A stretch of DNA of 64,000 nt from contig NZ_AP026738.1 of assembly GCF_002157685.2 (NCBI RefSeq), forward strand, positions 5,828,001-5,892,000. The letters are read 5' to 3'. Positions 57,191-64,000 of the stretch are shown piece after piece; the first letter of the stretch is position 1; each line of letters starts with the position of its first letter. Source of the stretch: Comamonas thiooxydans. GTDB taxonomy: Bacteria > Pseudomonadota > Gammaproteobacteria > Burkholderiales > Burkholderiaceae_C. The position numbers and the translations under genes are program-made. The notes below the pieces were generated by a model. The model worked only from the letters and a program-made list of their open reading frames with translations. It was not told where the DNA came from and did no database searches.

Positions 57191-58111
57191 ATGAACCCCT
57201 CTGAAGCCGCTGCCCGGCGTGCCACGCTCATCGGCCTGCTGGCCGTGCTCTGCTGGAGCTGCACCGTGGGCCTGATGCGCGCCGTGGCCGAGCCGCTGGG
57301 TGCCGTCGGCGGCGCGGCCTGCATCTACACCATGGCCGCCATCTGCATTGCCGTCGCACGTGGGCGCAAAGGCTGGCGCGAGCTGGCACGCTGGCGCAGC
57401 ATGCACCCTGCCTACCTCTGGGGCTGCGGCCTGCTGTTCGTGGTCTATGAAATCTGCCTGTCCGTGGCCGTGGGCCTGGCCCACGACCGCAGCCAGGCCA
57501 TGGAAATCGGGCTCATCAACTATCTCTGGCCCAGCCTCACCATCGTGCTGGCCGTGCTGTGCGGCCAGCAGGCGGCTCGCTGGTGGCTGTGGCCAGGCGT
57601 GCTGATCTGCCTGTGGGGTCTGGCGCGCGTGCTGGGCGGCGACAGCTTCAGCCTGCCGGTCATGTGGAGCCATGTGCTGGGCAACCCGCTGGCCTATGGC
57701 ATGGGTTTTGCAGCCGCCCTGCTCTGGCCAACCTACTCGCTGCTGGCGCGCCGCTATGGCTCAGGCTTCAACGCCGTAGGCCTGTTCGTGACCTGGACTG
57801 CCATCGCACTGTGGCTCAAGTGGCTGATGCTGGGCGAGCCACAGCCCATGCTCTGGACCTGGCTCACCGCCGGCCAGGTCTTGCTGGTCGGAGCGCTCAC
57901 GGCACTGGGCTATAGCTGCTGGGAGCACGGCATCCAGCATGGCAAGCTGGCCCTGCTGGCCGCGGCGTCCTATTTCACGCCCGTGCTCTCGGCGCTGATG
58001 GCCAGCGCACTGCTGCAAGTGCTGCCGGGCTGGAGCTTTTGGCAAGGCGTGGCACTGGTAACGCTGGGTTCGCTGGTCTGCTGGTGGGCGACGCGCAGCA
58101 GCCGGGATTAG
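57191..58111 (+). CDS. yddG: YddG-like aromatic amino acid exporter (DMT family)
   Basis: A 306-residue, ten-helix inner-membrane protein. Similarity to YddG runs along its length: ATLIGLLAVLCWSCTVGLMR at the start, GAVGGAACIYTMAA, LLFVVYEICLSVAVGLAHDR, IGLINYLWPSLTIVLAVL, GFNAVGLFV, YFTPVLSALMA and SFWQGVALVTLGSLVCWWAT at the end. E. coli YddG exports aromatic amino acids and paraquat. Export of Phe/Tyr/Trp is inferred. It is interesting next to the aryl-pyruvate oxidoreductase some 43 kb away but not linked to it. Confidence 0.9.
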   Translation: MNPSEAAARRATLIGLLAVLCWSCTVGLMRAVAEPLGAVGGAACIYTMAAICIAVARGRKGWRELARWRSMHPAYLWGCGLLFVVYEICLSVAVGLAHDRSQAMEIGLINYLWPSLTIVLAVLCGQQAARWWLWPGVLICLWGLARVLGGDSFSLPVMWSHVLGNPLAYGMGFAAALLWPTYSLLARRYGSGFNAVGLFVTWTAIALWLKWLMLGEPQPMLWTWLTAGQVLLVGALTALGYSCWEHGIQHGKLALLAAASYFTPVLSALMASALLQVLPGWSFWQGVALVTLGSLVCWWATRSSRD

Positions 58112-58136
58112 GCCGGCATCGCGCCCGCCGGGGCCC

Positions 58137-58871
58137 TCAGGCCGTCATCCAGATGCCCAAGCCGAGCACGGCGGCATGCCCGGCCAGCAAGATCCACAAC
58201 AGCGTCCAGGGCGGCTCGGTCAGACCCTGCAGCATCTCCTGGATGCGGGCGCCCAGAAAGGCGCGCAGCGCCGGATCGTCCTTGCCGCCTTCGCTGCCCC
58301 ACTCGGCGCGCGTGTGGCCCCATTCCTCGAGCAGGTCGGCCAGCGGCAGGCGATTGAGCACGCTGCGCACCACGAACTGCACGGCACGCCCGTTACCCAC
58401 CCAGGGCTGAAGATGCTCCATCGCCGCGCCCACGGTGAGCAGGTCAGCCGCCTTGTGCATGGCCTTGTGAGCGCTGGGCAGGGCCTCGATGCGCTGTGCC
58501 AGCATGGCCGCCAGACGCTCGGCCAGGCCCTTGCCGTAACGCGCCACCAGCTTGCCTGCCGCACGGGCACGGCCCAGCTGCAGACCGACTATGAGGTAGG
58601 CGGGAATGATGAAGATCAGCACCACGGCCACCAGCAGCGGCGGCGACATCAGCAGGCTGATCACGGCGCCGTAGATGCCGGTATGCGCCGAGGCATGAAT
58701 GCCCTGGCCGGGATCGGCCATCAGGCGCGAAAAATAGAACACGGCCGCGCCGCAGCCCAGCACCAGGGCCAGCAAGGCACCGAGCATCAGGCCGCCCAGC
58801 AGCGATTTGCCGGCACTCAGGCCCACGCGCAGGGCGGATGGGGCGTCAGGGGGTTGCGAAGCAGTCAGCAC
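58137..58871 (-). CDS. Membrane protein of unknown function
   Basis: About 244 residues starting at GTG 58871, with GGAGGG upstream. Two N-terminal helices (SLLGGLMLGALLALVLGCGA and PLLVAVVLIFIIPAYLIVGL), a soluble helical part with AAMLAQRIEALPSAHKAM, and a C-terminal helix (LLWILLAGHAAVLGLGIWMT). No family is recognised. It follows recX on the same strand, 59 bp after it, but has no evident link to DNA repair. Confidence 0.75.
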   Translation of the reverse strand: MLTASQPPDAPSALRVGLSAGKSLLGGLMLGALLALVLGCGAAVFYFSRLMADPGQGIHASAHTGIYGAVISLLMSPPLLVAVVLIFIIPAYLIVGLQLGRARAAGKLVARYGKGLAERLAAMLAQRIEALPSAHKAMHKAADLLTVGAAMEHLQPWVGNGRAVQFVVRSVLNRLPLADLLEEWGHTRAEWGSEGGKDDPALRAFLGARIQEMLQGLTEPPWTLLWILLAGHAAVLGLGIWMTA

Positions 58872-58930
58872 GTGGGTCCCTCCGGTGTAAGAAGCGGTTC
58901 CTCGTCCAGCAGGAGGGAGCAGGCTGCAGC

Positions 58931-59401
58931 TCAGTCTTCGCTGTCGGGTGCTGCGCAGTATGGGGCATCGCGCAGCACGCGTGAAGCCACGTCTGCCGAA
59001 AAGCCCCGCGACGCCATGAAGCGCAGCTGTTTGGCCTTTTCCTTGATATCGGCAGGCGGCGTACCAAAGCGCTTGCGCCACAGCTCGCGGGCGCGCTCCA
59101 GCTCGGTATCGCGCAGTTGCTCGCTCGCGTTGCGCACCACTTCATCGTCCAGCCCTTTGCTGCGCAACTCCTGCACCAGCCGCGCCGTGCCAAAGCGGCT
59201 GGACTTGCTGTGAATGACGGAATCCACCACCCGCTGCACGCTGATGAAGCCGCGCTTTTCCAGCTCATCGAGAATGGCCTGCAGGTCATCGCCCTCTTCC
59301 ACATACGGCGCCAGCTTGCGCTGCAACTCCAGCCGCGAATGCTCGCGCTGCCCCAGCAGCCTCAGGGCTCGACCCTTGAGTGAAAGCTTGGCAAAGCTCA
59401 C
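58931..59401 (-). CDS. recX: Regulatory protein RecX
   Basis: Binds RecA filaments and restrains them. About 156 residues from GTG 59401, with GGAGA eight bases upstream. The three-helix RecX repeats are visible: LKGRALRLLGQREHSRLELQ, LQAILDELEKRGFISVQRVV, GTARLVQELRSKGLDDEVVR and KAKQLRFMASRGFSADVASR. It lies downstream of recA; a terminator at 59411-59443 stands between them, so it is probably made by read-through. Confidence 0.93.
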   Translation of the reverse strand: MSFAKLSLKGRALRLLGQREHSRLELQRKLAPYVEEGDDLQAILDELEKRGFISVQRVVDSVIHSKSSRFGTARLVQELRSKGLDDEVVRNASEQLRDTELERARELWRKRFGTPPADIKEKAKQLRFMASRGFSADVASRVLRDAPYCAAPDSED

Positions 59402-59410
59402 GACGCATCT

Positions 59411-59443
59411 CCAAAAACAAAAAGGCGCAGGACGAACCTGCGC
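59411..59443 (-). terminator. Intrinsic terminator between recA and recX
   Basis: On the minus strand GCGCAGG, loop TTCGT, CCTGCGC, then CTTTTTGTTTTTGG. It ends about 10 bases before the recX start and overlaps the approach to its ribosome binding site. Confidence 0.85.
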
Positions 59444-59521
59444 AAAGATGGCAAACCTTTTGAGCAATGAGGCCCGCACTCAAACACTGGCGTTTACCAA
59501 GCCAGGGACATCAAGCAAGGG

Positions 59522-59582
59522 CCGCATCGCAGCGAGGATGTCGTCCCCTTTCGCGAAAGGCGCATGGCGCCTCAGGGGGAAG
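59522..59582. repeat. Dispersed GC-rich repeat family 2, short copy
   Basis: GATGTCGTCCCCTTTCGCGA, AAGGCGCATGGCGCC and TCAGGGGGA follow the order of the 49991-50080 copy but lack the AGAGAGGGGG block. It sits at the 3' end of recA. Confidence 0.6.
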
Positions 59583-59584
59583 AA

Positions 59585-60694
59585 TCAGCCTTCAATCACT
59601 CCGTCCTTGTCCACCTTGCCCTTGCCGCCCTTGGCAGGCTTGGCTTCGGCAGCAGCAGCACCGTCCACGGGCAGCAGCTTGATGCCCAGGCTATCGCGCA
59701 CCTTGTTTTCGATTTCGATGGCCAGCGCGGGGTTCTCGCGCAGGAACTCACGCGAGTTGTCACGGCCCTGGCCGATTTTTTCGCCGTTGTAGGCATACCA
59801 GGCACCGCTCTTTTCCAGAATCTTGGCGTTCACGCCCATGTCCAGAATCTCGCCTTCGCGGCTGATGCCTTCGCCAAACAGGATGTCGAACTCGGCCGTC
59901 TTGAAGGGAGGCGAGACCTTGTTCTTCACGACCTTGACCTTGGTTTCGTTGCCGATGGCCTCGTCACCCTTCTTGATGGTGCCGGTGCGGCGGATATCCA
60001 GACGCACGGAGGCATAGAACTTCAGCGCATTGCCGCCGGTGGTGGTCTCGGGCGAGCCGAACATCACGCCGATCTTCATGCGGATCTGGTTGATGAAGAT
60101 GACCATGCAGTTGGTCTTCTTGATGGTGGCCGTCAGCTTGCGCAGGGCCTGGCTCATCAGACGGGCCTGCAGGCCAGGCAGGGCATCGCCCATCTCGCCT
60201 TCGATTTCGGCCTTGGGCGTCAATGCGGCCACCGAGTCGATGACGATCAGGTCCACGGCACCCGAACGCACCAGACTGTCGCAGATCTCCAGGGCCTGCT
60301 CACCGGTGTCAGGCTGGCTGATCAGCACGTCGCTGAGGTTCACGCCCAGCTTCTGGGCGTAGCTGGTGTCCAGCGCATGTTCGGCGTCAATGAAGGCGCA
60401 GGTGCCGCCCTGCTTTTGCATCTCGGCAATGACCTGCAGCGTCAGCGTGGTCTTGCCCGAGGATTCGGGACCGTAGATTTCGATCACGCGACCACGGGGC
60501 AGACCACCTACGCCCAGAGCAATGTCCAGACCCAGGGAGCCGGTGGAAACGACCTGAATGTCTTCGATGGCTTCACCTTCACCGAGCTTCATGATGGTGC
60601 CCTTGCCGAACTGCTTTTCGATCTGGGCCAGGGCGGCTGCCAGGGCTTTGGCTTTTTCGCTGTTGGCGTCGTTGGTCTTGGCGATGGCGTTCAT
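59585..60694 (-). CDS. recA: Recombinase RecA
   Basis: Forms nucleoprotein filaments for strand exchange and drives LexA cleavage. With 369 residues it is full length. Walker A GPESSGKT is at residues 75-82, [18 protein letters not shown] holds Walker B, and [20 protein letters not shown] is loop L2. The acidic C-terminus ends in a Lys/Asp-rich tail. GGAG lies upstream of the ATG. A LexA-box-like site sits 59 bp upstream (60753-60768). It is divergent from a MarR gene. Confidence 0.98.
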   Translation of the reverse strand: MNAIAKTNDANSEKAKALAAALAQIEKQFGKGTIMKLGEGEAIEDIQVVSTGSLGLDIALGVGGLPRGRVIEIYGPESSGKTTLTLQVIAEMQKQGGTCAFIDAEHALDTSYAQKLGVNLSDVLISQPDTGEQALEICDSLVRSGAVDLIVIDSVAALTPKAEIEGEMGDALPGLQARLMSQALRKLTATIKKTNCMVIFINQIRMKIGVMFGSPETTTGGNALKFYASVRLDIRRTGTIKKGDEAIGNETKVKVVKNKVSPPFKTAEFDILFGEGISREGEILDMGVNAKILEKSGAWYAYNGEKIGQGRDNSREFLRENPALAIEIENKVRDSLGIKLLPVDGAAAAEAKPAKGGKGKVDKDGVIEG

Positions 60695-60752
60695 ATCAGG
60701 CTCCGAAGTAGGTGAATGACTGTCTGTGGCCAGTCCTGTTTTTGCATTCAGG

Positions 60753-60768
60753 CTGGATGCTTGAACAG
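60753..60768. promoter_or_regulatory. Probable LexA (SOS) box upstream of recA
   Basis: On the minus strand CTGTTCAAGCATCCAG fits CTG-N10-CAG and resembles the E. coli recA operator, CTGTATGAGCATACAG, at 12 of 16 bases. It lies 59-74 bp upstream of the recA start. The match to the ideal palindrome is moderate. Confidence 0.6.
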
Positions 60769-60832
60769 TAGTTTAGATGTGGATGCTGCAGATTTATTTA
60801 AATATTTAGTCAGTTTGCCTTACTATTTATCC

Positions 60833-61324
60833 ATGTCGGAAATCGCTCCCGTCACCCCGCCCGCCGATGCCTGGCGCCAGACCCATCTGGGCCGTTTGCT
60901 CGGCCATGCCATGCGCCGCTTCGATGCGCGCGTGCTGCAGCTCATGGCGCGTGCAGTGGAGGTGCCGCTGGCGCTATCCAATCTGGCGGCGCGCGACAAG
61001 GTAGGTGCGGCCCATATCCACATCACGCGCCATCTGTCGCTGGCTGGCGACCGGCTCACCGATCTTGCCGACAAGGCCGGCATGACCAAGCAGGCCATGG
61101 CCGATCTGGTGGCGCAGTGCGAAGCCTGGGGCCTGGTCACGCGCGAGGCCGACCCGCACGATGCGCGCGCCAGGCGCGTGCGCTTCACCGATGCGGGCCT
61201 GGCCTGGCTTCAGGCTTTTCACGACGCCGTAAGCCAGGCCGAGGCCGAATTTCGCGAAGCCGTGGGCGCGGATGTGGCCACCGTGGTCGCGCTGGGCCTG
61301 GAAGCCTATGCCGAAGGCTACTGA
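60833..61324 (+). CDS. MarR family transcriptional regulator
   Basis: A 163-residue winged-helix regulator: HIHITRHLSLAGDRLTDLADKAGMTKQAMADLVAQ is the recognition helix region (about residues 58-92), followed by the wing (VTREADPHDARARRVRFTDAG) and a C-terminal dimerisation helix. The ATG at 60833 is the natural start after an AT-rich leader. It is divergent from recA across only 138 bp, so both promoters and the LexA-like box share this space. The effector is unknown. Confidence 0.9.
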   Translation: MSEIAPVTPPADAWRQTHLGRLLGHAMRRFDARVLQLMARAVEVPLALSNLAARDKVGAAHIHITRHLSLAGDRLTDLADKAGMTKQAMADLVAQCEAWGLVTREADPHDARARRVRFTDAGLAWLQAFHDAVSQAEAEFREAVGADVATVVALGLEAYAEGY

Positions 61325-61439
61325 GATTCTGTATTGACGCCTATGAGCGGCTGTCGAGAATTGCCCAGAGCAGCCATGGGCCATCCCTACAATGGCAGCA
61401 AAAGTGCAAACAGGCACACATAACAAGTAGGAGACTCCC

Positions 61440-62117
61440 ATGCGCATACTGATTGCCGAAGACGACCAGGTGCTGGCAGACGGCCTGCTGCGCACGCTGC
61501 GCAGCTCGGGCGCCGTCGTCAGCCATGTGGCCAATGGCAGCGAGGCCGATACCGCCTTGCTGACCAGCAGCGAATTCGATTTGCTGATTCTCGATCTGGG
61601 CCTGCCCAAGGTGCACGGCCTCGAAGTGCTCAAGCGCCTGCGTGGGCGCGGCGATGCGCTGCCGGTGCTGATTCTCACGGCCGCCGACTCCATCGAGGAG
61701 CGGGTGCAAGGCCTGGACTATGGGGCCGACGACTACATGGCCAAGCCGTTTGCGCTGTCCGAGCTGGAAGCGCGCGTGCGCGCCCTCACGCGTCGCGGTA
61801 TGGGTGGCGCCAGTTCCACCATCAAGCATGGTCCGCTGGTCTATGACCAGACTGGCCGGGTCGCCACCATAGACGGCAAGATGGTGGAGCTGTCGGCGCG
61901 CGAGCTGGGCCTGCTGGAGGTGCTGCTGCAGCGCGCGGGCCGCCTGGTCAGCAAGGACCAGTTGGTGGAGCGCCTGTGCGAATGGGGCGAAGAGGTGAGC
62001 AACAACGCCATCGAGGTCTATATCCACCGCCTGCGCAAGAAAATCGAGAAAGGCCCGATCCGCATCGCCACCGTGCGCGGCCTCGGGTATTGCCTGGAAA
62101 AAATCACCCCCCCCTGA
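61440..62117 (+). CDS. OmpR family response regulator (TctD-like)
   Basis: A 225-residue regulator: receiver domain with D8/D9, phosphoacceptor D52 (LLILDLGLPKVHG) and K102 (MAKPFALSELEARV), then an OmpR-type winged helix (VELSARELGLLEVLLQRAGR ... NAIEVYIHRLRKKI). GTAGGAGA precedes the ATG. It is followed by its kinase and, further on, a TctC-type receptor. In Salmonella TctD/TctE regulate the tricarboxylate transporter tctCBA, so control of the downstream receptor is a good inference. Confidence 0.92.
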   Translation: MRILIAEDDQVLADGLLRTLRSSGAVVSHVANGSEADTALLTSSEFDLLILDLGLPKVHGLEVLKRLRGRGDALPVLILTAADSIEERVQGLDYGADDYMAKPFALSELEARVRALTRRGMGGASSTIKHGPLVYDQTGRVATIDGKMVELSARELGLLEVLLQRAGRLVSKDQLVERLCEWGEEVSNNAIEVYIHRLRKKIEKGPIRIATVRGLGYCLEKITPP

Positions 62118-62172
62118 GCGGCCCCGCCGCTTCCCCCCAGGGGGACGGCAGCCTTTGCTTCGGGGCGGCCCT
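62114..62172. repeat. Possible fragment of repeat family 2
   Basis: CTTCCCCCCAGGGGGACGGC and a following GGGGCGGCCCTCGCTGGC fill the gap between the regulator and kinase genes. Shared blocks with other copies are short, so membership is uncertain. Confidence 0.4.
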
Positions 62173-62208
62173 CGCTGGCTGCCTCTTGTATGAGATAGCG
62201 CCCCACCC

Positions 62209-63651
62209 ATGAAGATCTTTCAGCGTGAGCAGCGATCCCTCTTTGGCGAGATCCTCGACTGGATGCTCACGCCGCTGCTGCTGCTCTGGCCCGTGAGCCT
62301 GGCGCTGACCTGGCTGGTGGCCCAGGGTCTGGCCAACAAGCCCTTTGATCGCGCGCTGGAGTACAACGCCCAGGCCCTGGCTCAGCTGGTCATCGTGCAG
62401 CGCGGCAAGGTGCAGTTCAATCTGCCGCAGTCGGCCAGCGAGATCCTGCGCGCCGATGAATCGGACACGGTGTTCTTCCAGGTCAGCGGCACCAAGGGCG
62501 AATATCTGGCCGGCGAGCGCGACCTGCCCCGCCCGCCCACCACCGATGAGGACCCGCCCACGGGCACGGTGCTGCTGCGCGATGAGGAATACAAGGGCAT
62601 TGACCTGCGCGTGGCCTATATCTGGGTGCGCATGCCGCTGCCCGGCGAGCCCAACGCCCTGGTGCAGGTCGCCGAAACGCGCGAAAAGCGCAGCGTGCTG
62701 GCCACGGAAATCATCAAGGGCGTGATGCTGCCGCAGTTCGTCATCCTGCCGCTGGCCGCCCTGCTGGTCTGGCTGGCGCTGGCACGCGGCATCAAACCGC
62801 TGCACCGGCTGGAGGAGCGCATCCGCGCGCGCAAGCCCGAGGATCTCTCGCCCATCAATCACAAGGATGTGCCGCTGGAGGTGGTGCCGCTGGTCGATTC
62901 GGTCAACGATCTGCTGCAGCGCCTGCATGACTCCATCGCCACGCAAAAACGTTTTCTGGCCGACGCGGCCCACCAGCTCAAGACCCCGCTGGCGGGCCTG
63001 CGCATGCAGGCCGACCTGGCCCAGCGCGAGGGCACGAATACCGAAGACCTGAAGCGCTCGCTGGCGCAGATCGGCCGCTCAAGCATGCGCGCCACCCATA
63101 CGGTCAATCAGCTGCTGGCACTGGCACGGGCCGAGAGCGCCGTGCCCGCCATGCAGGGCTGCAACCTCGTGCGCATCGTCACCGAGGTGGTACAGGACTG
63201 CCTGCCGCGCGCCATGGACAAGCACATAGACCTGGGCTACGAGGGTGCCAGCGCCAGCACGCCCGGAGTCTGGCTCAACGGCAATGCCACGCTGCTGGCA
63301 GAGCTGGTGCGCAATCTGGTGGACAACGCCATCAACTACACGCCCTCGACCAGCGCCCAGCCGGGCATGGTCACCGTGCGCGTGCAGGCCGATCATTTCG
63401 GCCAGACGCTGCTGCTGCAGGTCGAGGATTCAGGCCCCGGCGTGCCGCTGGGCGAGCGCGAACTGATCTTCCAGCCTTTTTACCGGGCGCTGGGCTCCGA
63501 AGCCGACGGCTCCGGTCTGGGCCTGCCCATCGTCATGGAAATCGCCCGCCAGCACGGGGCACAAGTGCTGCTGCAGGATGCCAGGCCCGGTCATCCCCCG
63601 CCGGGGGCGCTGTTTACCGTGCGCTTCAAGGCCATGCCCGGACAGCAGTGA
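62209..63651 (+). CDS. Sensor histidine kinase (TctE-like)
   Basis: A 480-residue membrane kinase. A first helix (LLLLWPVSLALTWLVAQGL), a 2CSK_N-type periplasmic sensor (about residues 45-165), a second helix (MLPQFVILPLAALLVWLALA) and a HAMP-like linker lead to the H-box FLADAAHQLKTPLAGLR (H255). N-box NLVDNAINYTP, G1 VEDSGPGVP and G2 GSGLGLPIV are complete. It follows the regulator by 91 bp and precedes the TctC-type receptor gene, the TctDE layout. Citrate-like substrates are the expected ligands. Confidence 0.92.
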   Translation: MKIFQREQRSLFGEILDWMLTPLLLLWPVSLALTWLVAQGLANKPFDRALEYNAQALAQLVIVQRGKVQFNLPQSASEILRADESDTVFFQVSGTKGEYLAGERDLPRPPTTDEDPPTGTVLLRDEEYKGIDLRVAYIWVRMPLPGEPNALVQVAETREKRSVLATEIIKGVMLPQFVILPLAALLVWLALARGIKPLHRLEERIRARKPEDLSPINHKDVPLEVVPLVDSVNDLLQRLHDSIATQKRFLADAAHQLKTPLAGLRMQADLAQREGTNTEDLKRSLAQIGRSSMRATHTVNQLLALARAESAVPAMQGCNLVRIVTEVVQDCLPRAMDKHIDLGYEGASASTPGVWLNGNATLLAELVRNLVDNAINYTPSTSAQPGMVTVRVQADHFGQTLLLQVEDSGPGVPLGERELIFQPFYRALGSEADGSGLGLPIVMEIARQHGAQVLLQDARPGHPPPGALFTVRFKAMPGQQ

Positions 63652-63871
63652 AGCGCAACCTAAAAATGCACCAATTCGGTGCCTTCCCAGGCTGAGAAGC
63701 CGCGCCAGGCTTGGCTTTGCGCCCGTTTGCCCCGATGCAGATATCGGAAACTGCGTATTTGGCAAGCTCTCGCTTACCCTAGAATCAATTCGATCATGGG
63801 TTGTCTGAAGAGTCGCTATTTGCGCTCTGCAAGACAACAATTTGGAATCACTGGATCCTGGGAGCTTTTTG

Positions 63872-64000
63872 ATGCAACGACGTCAATTCATCTACACCGC
63901 CGCTGCTGCCGCAGCCGCTTCTTCCTTCTCCGGCATGACCATGGCGCAGGACACTTCGCGTCCTCTGCGCATCGTCGTGCCCTTCCCCGCTGGCGGCCCT
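63872..64000 (+). CDS. Bug/TctC-type periplasmic receptor, 5' end only
   Basis: Only 43 codons are in the window. MQRRQFIYTAAAAAAASSFS is a signal peptide with an alanine-rich core, ending TMAQ; the mature part starts DTSRPLRIVVPFPAGGP, which is the Bug family hallmark. GGGAGC lies eight bases upstream of the ATG. The position just after a TctD/TctE pair suggests this is the regulated tricarboxylate receptor. The remainder, and any tctBA genes, are beyond the right edge. Confidence 0.88.
   Translation, partial: MQRRQFIYTAAAAAAASSFSGMTMAQDTSRPLRIVVPFPAGGP

Overview
This window is a gene-dense, GC-rich chromosomal segment of a betaproteobacterium, most likely Comamonadaceae and close to Comamonas or Delftia. 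The assignment rests on gene content and order (def/lipoprotein/fmt divergent from lysM/dprA, yajC-secD-secF, recA-recX, a fused IorAB-type oxidoreductase, YaeQ, DUF3717, two Bug/TctC receptors) and on two dispersed intergenic repeat families that I associate from memory with that family. It reads as core chromosome: there is no phage, plasmid, integrase, CRISPR, tRNA or rRNA. The only mobile-like item is a 220-bp element with terminal inverted repeats upstream of uvrA.

Layout. 1-4.5 kb: fmt (cut by the left edge), a small lipoprotein and def on the minus strand, divergent from a LysM protein and dprA. 4.5-10.2 kb: a DUF1631 protein and the secretion genes secF, secD and yajC (minus). 10.6-16.8 kb: a fused indolepyruvate oxidoreductase, a divergent Lrp/AsnC regulator and an MFS exporter. 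16.9-19.8 kb: mltA, head to head with a tiny membrane protein, then an OmpA-like lipoprotein. 19.1-26.8 kb: a four-gene minus-strand operon (yhdP, nitrilase, sensor kinase, FixJ-type regulator) whose first three junctions are tight or overlapping. 26.9-32.9 kb: glnE, a glutathione transferase, purB and yaeQ.

33-42 kb: a DUF3717/DUF1289 protein; a TerC-family gene behind a yybP-ykoY (Mn2+) riboswitch; an unknown protein; a small membrane protein overlapping a BepA-like M48 protease; moaC; a type IV pilin with a clear sigma-54 promoter; an FHA protein; ssb; and an MFS transporter. 42-50 kb: the TIR element, uvrA, an FAD oxidoreductase, a Bug receptor with a LysR regulator, and pyrF. 50-57 kb: an EamA exporter, a DHFR-like reductase, a MerR/thioesterase pair, a second TerC gene, sucCD and argC. 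57-64 kb: a YddG-like exporter, a membrane protein, recX/recA with an intervening terminator, a MarR regulator, a TctD/TctE two-component pair and the start of a TctC-type receptor.

Functional themes are translation initiation and N-terminal processing (fmt/def), envelope biogenesis (sec, yhdP, mltA, BepA-like protease, lipoproteins), DNA repair and uptake (uvrA, recA, recX, ssb, dprA, pilin), nitrogen control (glnE) and central metabolism (sucCD, purB, pyrF, argC, moaC). The most interesting signals are regulatory or structural: the Mn2+ riboswitch on only one of two TerC paralogues, the sigma-54 pilin promoter, the recA/recX terminator, the uvrA-proximal element, and the dispersed repeats, two of which lie inside coding sequence. 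No wholly new multi-gene system was evident; the best candidate for an undescribed functional unit is the yhdP-nitrilase-kinase-regulator operon.
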